NCBI RefSeq assembly: GCF_007752345.1 | Contig: NZ_CP036299.1 | Location: 62,001-126,000 of the forward strand | From: Planctopirus ephydatiae | GTDB taxonomy: Bacteria > Planctomycetota > Planctomycetia > Planctomycetales > Planctomycetaceae | Length of the DNA: 64,000 bases | Direction: 5' to 3' | Part shown: in pieces, positions 52,516-61,459 of the stretch | Position numbering within the stretch: position 1 is the stretch's first letter | How the letters are laid out: every line of letters starts with the position of its first letter | Made by a program: the position numbers and the translations under genes | The notes under the pieces: generated by a model | The model's database searches: none | What the model was told of the DNA's origin: nothing | Seen by the model: only the letters and a program-made list of their open reading frames with translations

Positions 52516-55269
52516 TTATGCCGTGGCGGGATCGACCTTTTCAGGATCGATACCGAGTTCCTGAAGCACCTTGGGCAATCGCTTGGCATCAAAGTGCCCG
52601 TCCTTAGCCAGAGCCGACAGAGCCGCAAAGACGATGCATTCGGCATCGACTTCGAAATGGCGACGCAGCACTTCGCGAGCTTCGCTGCGACCAAAGCCGT
52701 CACACCCGAGAACGGTGTAGCGCCCAGGGAGATACTGCCGAATCTGCTCAGCCACGAGTTGAACGTTTTCACTGGCCGAGATGAAGGGGCCCGTGACGCC
52801 CGCCGTCACCTGATCGATATGGCTCTGCTTGGGTTTCTTGTCGGGATGGAGAGCGTTCCACCGTGCGACAGCCTGAGCATTTCGCTTCAGTTCGTTGTAG
52901 CTGGTCACACTCCAGACATCCGATTCCACGCCATACTTTTCCGAGAGGATCTGCTTGGCTTTGAGAACATATTGCATGATCGGCCCGCTCCCCAGCAGCT
53001 GTGGCCGATGAGCCCGCTTCTTGGCGGTAACGCTTGGCTCTAAGGGATACAGGCCAGCACAGATCATTTCCTGTGTCACGCCAGCAGGGATCGCGGGCAT
53101 GGGGAAAGAACCATCGTTGTAGACCGAGAGATAGTAGAAAACGTTCTCGTCTTCGGCATACATGCGGCGCATGCCATCCTGAACAATCGCCGCCACTTCG
53201 TAGCCAAAGGCGGGATCGTAAGCAAGGAGGTTTGGTACGCTCGATGCGATGAGCTGTGAGTGTCCATCCTGATGTTGCAGACCTTCGCCGTTGAGCGAAA
53301 TGCGGCCTGAAGTTCCACCGCACAGGAAGCCCTTGGCGCGGGAATCGCCCGCCAGCCAGATGAGATCGCCGACCCGCTGGAAGCCGAACATCGAGTAGTA
53401 GACGTAGAAGGGGATCATGTTCAGGCCGAGGTTGGCATAAGCCGTTCCTGCAGCCACGAACGATGACATCGCACCGGCTTCGTTGATCCCTTCCATGAGA
53501 ATCTGGCCGTTGGTTTCTTCGCGATACCAGACCATCTGACCGGCATCAACAGGTGTGTACTGCTGGCCTTTGCTGCTGTAGATCCCCACCTGAGCAAAGA
53601 GGGTATGCATCCCGAACGTCTGGGCTTCGTCGGGGATAATCGGCACGATGCGTTTACCGACATTCTTGTCGGTGCAAAGCCAGCCCATGAGCCTGCCGAG
53701 AACCATGGTCGTGGACCATTCTTTGCCCACGCTCCCTTTGAGTGCAGTCTGGAACTGGTCAAACGAGGGAATGGTGAGCCGTTCGCTGGTGGGCTTGCGA
53801 ACAGGGAGGAAACCCCCCAGTTCTTTTCGCCGTTCAAGCATGTATTTGACTTCGGGGCTCGAAGGATCTGGCTTGTAGAACTTGGCGGCTTTGGCCTCTT
53901 CGTCCGAAAGTGGCAGTTCAAAGCGTGTGCGGAACTTGAGCAGATCGTCTTCTTCGAGTTTCTTCTGCTGGTGTGTCGTGTTCTTGCCTTCGGCAGATTC
54001 GCCCAGGCCGTAGCCCTTGATGGTATGGGCAAGAATGACCGTGGGGACACCCTTATGATTCACAGCCGCATGGTAAGCGGTGTAAACCTTCTGGGCGTCA
54101 TGGCCACCACGCCGGAGATCTTTAATCTGGTCGTCGCTCAGATGCTCCACAAGCTTGAGGAGTTCGGGGTTCTTGCCGAAGAAATCCTGCCGGATGTAGC
54201 TGCCCGACTCGACCACGTACTTCTGGAACTGACCATCGACGATTTCGAGCATCCGCTTCTTGAGCTGGCCCGATTCATCATTGGCGAGAATGGGATCCCA
54301 GTCGGCACCCCAGATGACCTTGAGGACATTCCACCCGGCACCCCGGAAGAGACCTTCAAGTTCCTGAATGATTTTACCGTTACCACGGACCGGCCCATCG
54401 AGACGCTGCAGATTGCAGTTGATGACCCAGGTGACGTTATCGAGATGTTCGCGAGCCCCCAGAGTGATGGCACCCAGAGTTTCGGGCTCATCGACTTCAC
54501 CATCGCCAATAAAGCACCAAACGCGCGACTGGCTGGTATCGAGCAGGCCGCGATGCTGCAGATAACGGAGGAACCGGGCCTGATAGAGCGAGCAAAGTGG
54601 CCCCAGACCCATCGAAACCGTGGGGAATTGCCAGAAGTCAGGCATCAGCCACGGATGCGGATACGATGAAAGACCTTGGCCACGCGGCAATTCGCGGCGG
54701 AAGTTTTTCAGATGGCTTTCGTCGAGACGGCCTTCCACGAATGCTCGCGAATAGACGCCCGGCGAAGCATGCCCTTGAAAATAAACAAAGTCGCCAGTGT
54801 GCGACTTTGAAGGAGCATGAAAGAAATGGTTGAACCCGGTTTCTACCAGGCACGCGGAAGAGGCAAATGTCGAAATGTGACCACCGACACCAGTGCCACT
54901 GCGCGCAGCCTGTACGACCATGGCCATCGCGTTCCAGCGGACAATCGAGCGAATCTTGCGTTCGATCTTGCGGTCACCCGGATAGCTCGGCTCAGCATCG
55001 ACGGGAATCGTATTAATATAAGGAGTCGTCAGGCTGGCAGTACCCGTAACACCTTTGGCCGAAGCCCGCTGCTGCAATTCGAGCAGCAGAGCGCGAACTT
55101 CTTCCGGCCCATAACGATGGAAGACATCATCGAGTGATTCGTACCACTCGGCCAGTTCATCGGTATCCAGCCCTACCGCAGGGAGTTCGCCTAACTCTGT
55201 TTGAGATTCGGAAACAGCATGTCCGTTAGAAGCTGCGGAACGGCTCGAATCTGTCATCATACCCGCCAT
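52516..55269 (-). CDS. aceE: pyruvate dehydrogenase E1, homodimeric
   Basis: A 917-residue homodimeric AceE-type pyruvate dehydrogenase E1. It uses thiamine diphosphate to decarboxylate pyruvate and reductively acetylate the lipoyl group of E2. The cofactor-binding signature GDGEVDEPE (255-263) followed by the Asn in INCNLQRLDG is clear. Other AceE hallmarks include ELPRGQGLSSYPHPWLMPDFW and WYREETNGQILMEG. Length is near the E. coli enzyme (887). The ATG at 55269 has GGGAG ten bases upstream; the first frame position (55317) is not used. It forms an operon with aceF, its E2 partner. Confidence 0.95.
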   Translation of the reverse strand: MAGMMTDSSRSAASNGHAVSESQTELGELPAVGLDTDELAEWYESLDDVFHRYGPEEVRALLLELQQRASAKGVTGTASLTTPYINTIPVDAEPSYPGDRKIERKIRSIVRWNAMAMVVQAARSGTGVGGHISTFASSACLVETGFNHFFHAPSKSHTGDFVYFQGHASPGVYSRAFVEGRLDESHLKNFRRELPRGQGLSSYPHPWLMPDFWQFPTVSMGLGPLCSLYQARFLRYLQHRGLLDTSQSRVWCFIGDGEVDEPETLGAITLGAREHLDNVTWVINCNLQRLDGPVRGNGKIIQELEGLFRGAGWNVLKVIWGADWDPILANDESGQLKKRMLEIVDGQFQKYVVESGSYIRQDFFGKNPELLKLVEHLSDDQIKDLRRGGHDAQKVYTAYHAAVNHKGVPTVILAHTIKGYGLGESAEGKNTTHQQKKLEEDDLLKFRTRFELPLSDEEAKAAKFYKPDPSSPEVKYMLERRKELGGFLPVRKPTSERLTIPSFDQFQTALKGSVGKEWSTTMVLGRLMGWLCTDKNVGKRIVPIIPDEAQTFGMHTLFAQVGIYSSKGQQYTPVDAGQMVWYREETNGQILMEGINEAGAMSSFVAAGTAYANLGLNMIPFYVYYSMFGFQRVGDLIWLAGDSRAKGFLCGGTSGRISLNGEGLQHQDGHSQLIASSVPNLLAYDPAFGYEVAAIVQDGMRRMYAEDENVFYYLSVYNDGSFPMPAIPAGVTQEMICAGLYPLEPSVTAKKRAHRPQLLGSGPIMQYVLKAKQILSEKYGVESDVWSVTSYNELKRNAQAVARWNALHPDKKPKQSHIDQVTAGVTGPFISASENVQLVAEQIRQYLPGRYTVLGCDGFGRSEAREVLRRHFEVDAECIVFAALSALAKDGHFDAKRLPKVLQELGIDPEKVDPATA

Positions 55270-55622
55270 GTGTGTCGTACTCCCGAGTCGTTGTGACAGG
55301 CCATGCCAACCGGCCACAAACTTCCAGCAGTGATCCCCTTAGAACGAAGAAGGGATCGCCGCCCATATCGAATGACTGATGTGATCTGGTTTAAAATCTT
55401 CTTGATCGTAACGGAGAGGCCCCAGTCCGCACAGTGAGGAACAGGCAGACTGTCTGGCAAATTATGACGATTCTCTGTGAATCTGGCAAAGCCGGCAGAA
55501 CAGGATTCGGTGTTCACCAGAACAGAGCTGCGACACCTTAGTCAACGCAACAAACAGGCTTCTGGCTCAAAAACAGCCTGATTTCAGGCCTGACAAGGCC
55601 GCTTTTCTCGCAAATTGCAGCC
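55270..55622. other. aceE upstream region, 353 bases
   Basis: Lies between aceE (its start) and the ABC-2 permease stop. It holds an imperfect inverted repeat GATCCC ... GGGATC (about 55332-55357) that might be an operator. No gene seen. Confidence 0.35.
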
Positions 55623-56522
55623 TTAAGCCCCGTAAGCACTGTATCTGCGTGCACCAAAATAAAATGCCAGGCGAACCAGGGCCCACAAAAAGAGACACCA
55701 GCCACATGCCGCCAGCAGTTCCAGCGCCATTTCTTCATGAGAATACCGCTGCAAGGCGACTGCGGCAGGAAAGTAGGCCAGATATTTGAAAGGCAACCAC
55801 TGGACGATCTGGCCGAATGTCCCCGGGAGCCAGTCGAGGGGAATCATGTGCCCACTCAAAATGTAATTGAGAAGCATGTAGACAAAGACCAGCGAGCTGA
55901 CTTCCAGAAACCAGAACGAACAGAGGCCCAATAGCGTTTCCATGAGAAACCCCAGCAGAAATGCGAGCACGAGCGAAGCCACCAGCGTTGCCCAGGTGGC
56001 CGCATCGGGCCAACCGGGGAAATAAGCCCTGCAAAGCCAGAAGACCAGTGCAAAGGGCCCAGCGGCCACGGCGTAATAAACTAGCTTATGTGCGGCCCGG
56101 TGCCAGAACAGAAACTCGACCAGATCCACAGGCTGAGTGAGAAATTTCTTGATCGTGCCATCCCGCACATCGCGGGCGATCCCTGTCGTCAGGCCCGGCA
56201 TACTGCTGAAGGCCCGGCCCAGCATCACCAGCAGAAAATAGGCGACCATGTCGGCATAGGTGTAGGTGTTGATCTTCCGGGAATCACTTGCGGACTTCGC
56301 ATCAAAGATCGCGCTCCACAAAAAGATCTGCGTGATAATGGGCAGAAAGCGAATGAGTGTCGCAAAGGCAAAATCACCGCGATAGGCCAGACGCTCCTCA
56401 ATGCTTGTCCGCAGAATAAACCAGCGCAGGCGCCATTGCGCGCGCCATTCGGCAGACCATGATCGCTCATGAGCCTCTACGCTTGCCGGTATTGCTCCAG
56501 AATTGGTGGTAGGCAATGACAT
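55623..56522 (-). CDS. ABC-2 type transporter permease
   Basis: A 299-residue ABC-2 family permease with six membrane segments. The pattern includes LRTSIEERLAYRGDFAFATLIRFLP near the N-terminus, a re-entrant-like ADMVAYFLLVMLGRAF, ARDVRDGTIKKFLTQPVD (typical of the coupling helix region), and LNYILSGHMIPLDWLPGTF. Such permeases export drugs, polysaccharides or lipids. No ATPase gene is adjacent in this window, which is unusual, since most ABC-2 permeases pair with one. It shares the strand with the aminotransferase upstream (79-base gap). Confidence 0.85.
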   Translation of the reverse strand: MSLPTTNSGAIPASVEAHERSWSAEWRAQWRLRWFILRTSIEERLAYRGDFAFATLIRFLPIITQIFLWSAIFDAKSASDSRKINTYTYADMVAYFLLVMLGRAFSSMPGLTTGIARDVRDGTIKKFLTQPVDLVEFLFWHRAAHKLVYYAVAAGPFALVFWLCRAYFPGWPDAATWATLVASLVLAFLLGFLMETLLGLCSFWFLEVSSLVFVYMLLNYILSGHMIPLDWLPGTFGQIVQWLPFKYLAYFPAAVALQRYSHEEMALELLAACGWCLFLWALVRLAFYFGARRYSAYGA

Positions 56523-56601
56523 GAAGACTCACAGATCGGCTGAAAATGACCAGTAGCTCAAAAAATCTCACGGTCGCAGAATTCGAAGTTCAAGTTGTCG
56601 G

Positions 56602-57723
56602 CTATTCCGCTGGCTTCATTTTGGCTAAACGCTGGAGAACTTCCACCCCTCGCTGGAGTGTAGCATCTTCTGTCGCGAACGAGATGCGGAAGTGGGTATC
56701 CCGCTGGCTGAAGACGTTCCCGGGAATGATCAGCAGTTCATTTCGAATGGCTTCCGCGACAAACGTGCTTCCTGTTCCCCAGGGAGCTTTCAAAAAGAGG
56801 TAGAACGCTCCCTGAGCGCCGTGAATTTCAAAGTACGGGCTGAGTTCGCGCACCATAAAATCCCGCTTGCGTTTGTAATCGGCGACGCGGTCCGTGATGT
56901 CGGTTGTCCAGGCTTCCACACCAGCCCACTGCACAGGCTGCGGGGCACAGACGAAGGTAAACTGCTGCAGCTTGATCATCTGCTGAATCAGTTCTCGCGG
57001 CCCATGGGCAAACCCGAGTCTTAACCCGGTCATGGAGTGCGATTTGCTGAAGCCATCAATCACAATCGTCTCGCGATTCCACTTCGCCGGGCTGATGAAC
57101 TCATCGTCGTATTGAAACGCGCGATAGATCTCATCACTCAAGAGAGCGACATTGTGGCGGGCTGCCAGTTCGGCCAGACCTTTCAGTTCTGCCGCAGTAG
57201 CAACAGCACCGGTCGGATTCCCTGGCGAATTGCAGATGATCACCTTGGTTTGCGGAGTGATCGCTGCTTCGACCTTCTCCAGATCAATCCGAAAATCGGG
57301 ATAGGTATCAATCAGCTTCACCACACCGCCACAGAGCGTGACAATGTGCTTGTACATGACGAAGTAAGGGTCGAAGACAATCACTTCTTCGCCCGGATTG
57401 ACCAGTGTCATGAGAGTCAGCATGAGGCCGCCACTTGTGCCGCTGGTGACGAAGACTTCGCGATCGGGATCGTGGTATTCTGACTGAACGCTGGCATTCA
57501 AGGTCTCGAGCAAGGGCTTGATGCCCTGCGACTGGCTGTAGACATTTTTACCAGCATCGACAGCCGCCTTGAGTGCCAGTTTGACATTCTCCGGAGTATC
57601 GAAATGGGGCTGCCCGATGCTGAGGTTGATCGGGTTTTTCATCGTGGCGGCCAGATCGAAAACCTTGCGGATTCCCGAGGCATCGATCTTGCGCAAACGA
57701 TCCGAAATCCATTGTTCGCTCAT
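56602..57723 (-). CDS. PLP-dependent class I/II aminotransferase
   Basis: A 373-residue fold-type I aminotransferase of the aspartate aminotransferase superfamily. The Schiff-base Lys227 is in GFSKSHSMTG, the Asn in ICNSPGNPTG and the Arg in HFRISFA near the C-terminus are typical. Substrate unknown. The frame opens with GTG at 57756 (ATG at 57753), but the ATG at 57723 matches family starts (MSEQWISDRLRKIDASGIRKV); AGGA is somewhat far upstream. Runs on the same strand as the ABC-2 permease and the Ldh-2-like gene. Confidence 0.87.
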   Translation of the reverse strand: MSEQWISDRLRKIDASGIRKVFDLAATMKNPINLSIGQPHFDTPENVKLALKAAVDAGKNVYSQSQGIKPLLETLNASVQSEYHDPDREVFVTSGTSGGLMLTLMTLVNPGEEVIVFDPYFVMYKHIVTLCGGVVKLIDTYPDFRIDLEKVEAAITPQTKVIICNSPGNPTGAVATAAELKGLAELAARHNVALLSDEIYRAFQYDDEFISPAKWNRETIVIDGFSKSHSMTGLRLGFAHGPRELIQQMIKLQQFTFVCAPQPVQWAGVEAWTTDITDRVADYKRKRDFMVRELSPYFEIHGAQGAFYLFLKAPWGTGSTFVAEAIRNELLIIPGNVFSQRDTHFRISFATEDATLQRGVEVLQRLAKMKPAE

Positions 57724-57815
57724 TGTGGACTCAAATTCCTGTGTCGATTTCATCACCAGAATTCAGGAGGCGATGAGGAAAACTTGGTGATCTACTGAAG
57801 GCAAAGTATGCAGCG

Positions 57816-58871
57816 TTATTTCCAGGGATGTTCGATCCGCTGTTCATCGAGGAGTTCAATCCACATCTGCTGGTGTGCCAAAGGGACATCAATTGTGGCT
57901 GGTAACGTGGGTGATTTCTCAAGGTGCTGAATGGCACGGGGATGTTTCATGGAACTGACAAAGGCCGCGAGCCGCTCGGGCGGGAAGCGTTCGGCCATTT
58001 CACTGGAAGGCTCGATTGCCAGCAGAAAATGTTCGGAGTCATCGCCGAAGGGAGATTTTTTCGCTCGTTCTGTGGGGAGCCGACCATCGCTCAGTGCCGC
58101 CAGCAGCAGGCCACATAAGAGGCCGTACTGCAGATCATGCTCACCCGTTAACAAGCCGAATGTGCGAGCGGAATTCCAGCTTCGCGCGGGCTGACCTTCT
58201 TTATCAAACGCGAGATCTGCCGCTGGTTGGCCCTCGGTTTGTGCCGGGTCGAGCAGCATAAGCGAATCGAGACTTGCCACCTGTGTCGAAATGAGAGTCA
58301 GACTGCTCGCGGCTGGCAAGCACCACGCACTGCGATGACCGGCCACTCGCGGCGTACGATCTCCCACCGGGCTGAACTCGGCCCGGCCTGTACTTGAGAC
58401 CATGAAGCCGATCAACCCGCGGTGTGCGAGATTCGCGACGACAGCTTCTGGTCGATCAATCGCCGAGCTATTGCGAATGACGGCTCCTGCGATACCGGTG
58501 GCCTTCGCCTTTTCAACGAGCAGTTCTGTCGCATAGGCCATCGCCACCGGCCCTGCAGCGCGACTCCCATCGAGATGCACCAGCGATGGTTGATCGCGTA
58601 CTGTCAGAATGCGTCCGCGCGGGTCAATTTCCCCCAGATCCATGGCCCGTATCATCAATGACAAGTAGGGCAGATTGAGGCCACCCCAGGCAGGCAACCA
58701 GGGTGAAAAGACATAGTCAATCACATGCTGCGAATCAGCTCCGAATAACCCTTGCCGGGTGAGTACCTTCAGGATGGATTGCTGGACATCCGCCACCTGA
58801 AGGGAAATTGTTTCGACCGCACAGACTTCTGGCGGCACCACATGATCAGAGGGGTTGGAGGCTTGATTCAT
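57816..58871 (-). CDS. divergent Ldh-2 (malate/lactate dehydrogenase-type) protein, motifs altered
   Basis: A 351-residue protein that follows the malate/L-lactate dehydrogenase (Ldh-2/YlbC) family in length and overall layout: the helices after SLQVADVQQSILKVLTRQGLFGADSQHV, LDGSRAAGPVAMAYATELLVEKAKATGIAGAVIRNS, and the closing region. But the key parts are changed: where the family has the 'SHG' and 'NSxHFG' segments with the catalytic His, this protein has AWGGLNLP and RNSSAIDRPEA. It may be inactive or bind something else. Start 58871 is uncertain; no Shine-Dalgarno sequence stands out. Confidence 0.65.
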   Translation of the reverse strand: MNQASNPSDHVVPPEVCAVETISLQVADVQQSILKVLTRQGLFGADSQHVIDYVFSPWLPAWGGLNLPYLSLMIRAMDLGEIDPRGRILTVRDQPSLVHLDGSRAAGPVAMAYATELLVEKAKATGIAGAVIRNSSAIDRPEAVVANLAHRGLIGFMVSSTGRAEFSPVGDRTPRVAGHRSAWCLPAASSLTLISTQVASLDSLMLLDPAQTEGQPAADLAFDKEGQPARSWNSARTFGLLTGEHDLQYGLLCGLLLAALSDGRLPTERAKKSPFGDDSEHFLLAIEPSSEMAERFPPERLAAFVSSMKHPRAIQHLEKSPTLPATIDVPLAHQQMWIELLDEQRIEHPWK

Positions 58872-58960
58872 GGGAATGTTGCTTTCTGAGTTCCAACCGG
58901 CACTGAATTCCACCGACGAACAGGCAGAGATCGATTTCCAGACACAGGGATTACCTATTC

Positions 58961-59392
58961 TCACTGACCTGAGGCCGTTTTGTCGAGTGGATCGAAGCGG
59001 TAGGCCCGAATTCTCCAGGGGCCTTTGCCTTTGACAGACAAGCGGTATTCTCCCCCTTCGCCGATGTAAACGCCGCTTCCGGTGCGGATGGGCTTGCGGT
59101 GCATGGCGACGACTTCGTTCGATTTTCCCTCAGAATTCGTCCAGCGGATCATGTCCAGGACCGTGGCGTATTTATCGGGGCCATCAAAATCCCAGCGCAA
59201 CTGCCAGTTGTCGGGCGCCTGAAAACTCTGGCTGCTTTCGAGACTTCCTTCCCCTTCGATCTCGAAAATCATCTGATCTGCCTGAGGCAGAATCGGTTTC
59301 AATGTTCCTGCTGAAAGGGTGATCGCGACGACGACCGCAAACGACGCCATGGCCACACCGAAAGCGATCAGCAGTTTTTTGTTGTTCGACAT
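58961..59392 (-). CDS. membrane-anchored hypothetical protein
   Basis: A 143-residue protein with an N-terminal membrane helix (about 7-30, LLIAFGVAMASFAVVVAITLSAG) and a beta-rich extracytoplasmic part containing LRWDFDGPDKYATVLDMIRW, GVYIGEGGEYRLSVKGKGPWRIRAYR. It resembles small planctomycete exported proteins but I do not know the family. ATG 59392 is used; an ATG 9 bases upstream (59401) is possible. First of the minus-strand run 59392-55623, with gaps of 79-92 bases. Confidence 0.65.
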   Translation of the reverse strand: MSNNKKLLIAFGVAMASFAVVVAITLSAGTLKPILPQADQMIFEIEGEGSLESSQSFQAPDNWQLRWDFDGPDKYATVLDMIRWTNSEGKSNEVVAMHRKPIRTGSGVYIGEGGEYRLSVKGKGPWRIRAYRFDPLDKTASGQ

Positions 59393-59831
59393 GCAGGGCA
59401 TCCAGAATTCGAAGCAGCGATTGAAACCGGTGGGCGTGGCGAAAGTCGATCAGCAGATGGAAGTGGCGAATACTCATTCCAGAAATCAATGACGCGCTGA
59501 GAACCTGTCCAGCATGCTTGCTCAGAGCCGCAAGCATGGCACACACAGCGCTCTTAAACCTGGAATCGATACGGCATCGTATTCTAGCCAAATCCTCTGG
59601 CGGCAGCGCTGGCAAAGGGGGTTGATCTACGAGCGGATAACGACATCCCACTTCCGACCACCCCGGAGTAGGGTACGGCACAGTCTCATCAAATGGGAAC
59701 CACCAGATGGGTTTTATCCTGTACGAATCTTGTAATGCATCGGGGTCAGGTAACGGGTAAAGTGCCCGGGTCATCGCTGCTGCTATTCCGGCTGGCGAAT
59801 CTTTTCTCAGGCATTCATGACGAGGTGAACG
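59393..59831. other. gene-free stretch with an R2 repeat
   Basis: The R2 copy at 59513-59538 is the only structure I see; the right end should carry the mscL promoter. Confidence 0.5.
59513..59538. repeat. intergenic palindromic repeat, family R2
   Basis: Perfect arms CATGCTTGC (59513-59521) and GCAAGCATG (59530-59538), 8-base loop, followed by GCACAC. Confidence 0.8.
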
Positions 59832-60263
59832 ATGGGTCTCATCCACGAATTCAAAGAATTTGCCATGCGTGGCAATGTGATCGATATGGCTGTGGGGATT
59901 GTCACGGGAGCGGCCTTTACCAGCATTGTCACTTCGCTGGTCAAGAACATTATCACACCGCCCATTGGAGCGCTGCTCAAAGGGGCGGACTTCAGCAAGC
60001 TCTCCATCAACATTCCCGTTCCTGCAGTGGCTGCCGGGGAAGTGGCCTATGTCCCGATCAGCTATGGTCTGTTCCTGCAATCGGTCTTTGATTTCGTGAT
60101 CATTGCCATGGTGCTGTTTATGGTGCTCAAAGGGATCAATTCGCTGAAACGCAAGCAGGCTGCCGAAGAGGCGGCACCACCCGTCCCGACACGCGATCAG
60201 GAACTGCTGATGGAAATTCGCGATCTCCTCAAAGCCCAGTCGACCACGCGAGAGAAAGAATAA
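59832..60263 (+). CDS. mscL: large-conductance mechanosensitive channel
   Basis: A 143-residue MscL, which opens under membrane tension to release solutes on osmotic downshock. The N-terminal amphipathic helix ([28 protein letters not shown]) and first membrane helix carry the family signature, the loop lies between, and [16 protein letters not shown] is the second helix. A charged C-terminal helix follows. Length agrees with the family (130-150). GAGGTG lies upstream of the ATG. It stands alone on the plus strand. Confidence 0.95.
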   Translation: MGLIHEFKEFAMRGNVIDMAVGIVTGAAFTSIVTSLVKNIITPPIGALLKGADFSKLSINIPVPAVAAGEVAYVPISYGLFLQSVFDFVIIAMVLFMVLKGINSLKRKQAAEEAAPPVPTRDQELLMEIRDLLKAQSTTREKE

Positions 60264-60365
60264 TCGCTGGTTTCGCAAAGCCTGCTGGCTTGGGGGAAGG
60301 CTGGAAGGAAAGAAGGGGGGAAGGGAAAGAAGGGAGGAACGCGGGAAAGGAAAAGGCAAATCCCG

Positions 60366-60401
60366 CGTCACCCAGACGTGGCTTTGCACGTCTGGGTGAC
60401 G
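60366..60401. repeat. palindromic repeat, family R4 (perfect 15-bp arms)
   Basis: CGTCACCCAGACGTG (60366-60380) and CACGTCTGGGTGACG (60387-60401), loop of six bases. First half of a composite repeat with R5 at 60474. Confidence 0.85.
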
Positions 60402-60473
60402 GCAGTCACAAGAAACACCTATCAAAACGCAGCATGGGTTCCGTGTGTATGGTATGTGCCTTCCAGAAGACCT

Positions 60474-60505
60474 GGTGGGTTGCGCAGAGCCTTAACCCAC
60501 CCTAC
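60474..60505 (-). repeat. REP-like element, family R5
   Basis: GGTGGGTT (60474-60481) and AACCCACC (60494-60501) followed by CTAC, that is GTAG on the minus strand. Confidence 0.75.
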
Positions 60506-60553
60506 ATGGCTACTACATGGCTACATGGCTGTCACTCCAGGGAGATAGAAATC

Positions 60554-61210
60554 ATGCTGGATTATCGAAAAATCATATCAACGACCATACTCACATGTGT
60601 AATGTTTGCCATAACGATCTATTCATGGCGATTGCTAATAGATCGACCGGGTCTCCAGAAGGATCGGCTTGGATGGGAATGTACTAATGGAAGGCCAGTT
60701 GGCTTTTACAACGTCACATTTACAGTTCTTTCACAATATCCCGGAGTTGGGTTTGTATTTCGCCCAACAAATCGCAGCCGCCTTTCTGATGACGAAATGA
60801 TACAGCTAGCTATAAAGGCATTAGAGGATTGTCGATATGAGAACGGAAAAGCGTTTCGAGAAGGGCGAATAACTACTTTTAATCATGTATTTAGGGAGCC
60901 TCCTGAATTAAGTCATTCTGAGTTTGTCGACTTCAGCCCTACCTGGCTATGCTTTATTGTGACTCGTGACCGCCATTTAGACATGAACGATATCGTAGAG
61001 GATACCGCCGATGATTCATCGGGAAATGCGCCGAGGCTAGGAATTGTTGTTAAAGCCGCTGATGCATTCAACGAAGAGTTAAGCCCCGAGTCTGTGATTA
61101 AGAACGGGTTTGTTCACTGGGATCCGACAGAACCTGAACATCGAAATGGCCAGAGAAAACTTAATTTCCTGGTGATGAATGAGTTCTTTAGGAAATATCC
61201 TCATGAATAA
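60554..61210 (+). CDS. hypothetical membrane-anchored protein, A+T-rich orphan gene
   Basis: A 218-residue protein starting MLDYRKIISTTILTCVMFAI, a single N-terminal membrane helix, then a mostly hydrophilic domain I cannot place (segments SDDEMIQLAIKALEDCRYENG, DFSPTWLCFIVTRD and NFLVMNEFFRKYPHE). GGAG at 60541-60544 lies nine bases before the ATG at 60554; the open frame reaches 60290 but upstream it only crosses repeats. The gene is clearly A+T-richer than neighbours and is bracketed by two copies of the same composite R4-R5 repeat (60366-60505 and 61222-61294), suggesting an imported cassette. Confidence 0.65.
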   Translation: MLDYRKIISTTILTCVMFAITIYSWRLLIDRPGLQKDRLGWECTNGRPVGFYNVTFTVLSQYPGVGFVFRPTNRSRLSDDEMIQLAIKALEDCRYENGKAFREGRITTFNHVFREPPELSHSEFVDFSPTWLCFIVTRDRHLDMNDIVEDTADDSSGNAPRLGIVVKAADAFNEELSPESVIKNGFVHWDPTEPEHRNGQRKLNFLVMNEFFRKYPHE

Positions 61211-61221
61211 GCCCGGGTGAG

Positions 61222-61245
61222 CCAGACGTGGCTTTGAACGTCTGG
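61222..61245. repeat. palindromic repeat, family R4
   Basis: CCAGACGT (61222-61229) and ACGTCTGG (61238-61245). It follows the orphan gene by a dozen bases, as part of a second R4-R5 composite. Confidence 0.7.
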
Positions 61246-61262
61246 GTGATGAAAGAAGACTT

Positions 61263-61294
61263 GGTGGATTACGCAGAGCCTTCATCCACCCTAC
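61263..61294 (-). repeat. REP-like element, family R5 (decayed)
   Basis: GGTGGATT (61263-61270) and ATCCACC (61284-61290) followed by CTAC. Confidence 0.65.
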
Positions 61295-61340
61295 AACGCT
61301 ACTTGGATGTGTCATATCTTGTACGAAACAAGACGGAGAA

Positions 61341-61385
61341 GACCCTCACCCTGCCCTCTCCCACGAAGACGTGCGCGAGGGTTCC
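61341..61385. repeat. intergenic repeat, family R1
   Basis: CCCTCACCC, CCTCTCCCACG and GCGCGAGGG order as in the copy at 8357-8420. It directly follows the R4-R5 copy. Confidence 0.65.
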
Positions 61386-61459
61386 AGAGCGGTGTTTGCT
61401 GAACGCTGGCGAGGGTTCCAGAGGGTATCTTGGGGGATTGCTTGCTGGCTTGCGATGGA

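Noticed and set aside
53605-54669. 354-codon plus-strand frame opposite aceE
   Set aside because: Shadow of the highly conserved AceE sequence.
59184-60425. 413-codon minus-strand frame across mscL
   Set aside because: It covers a clear MscL gene and a repeat region; composition is irregular and there is no ribosome site.
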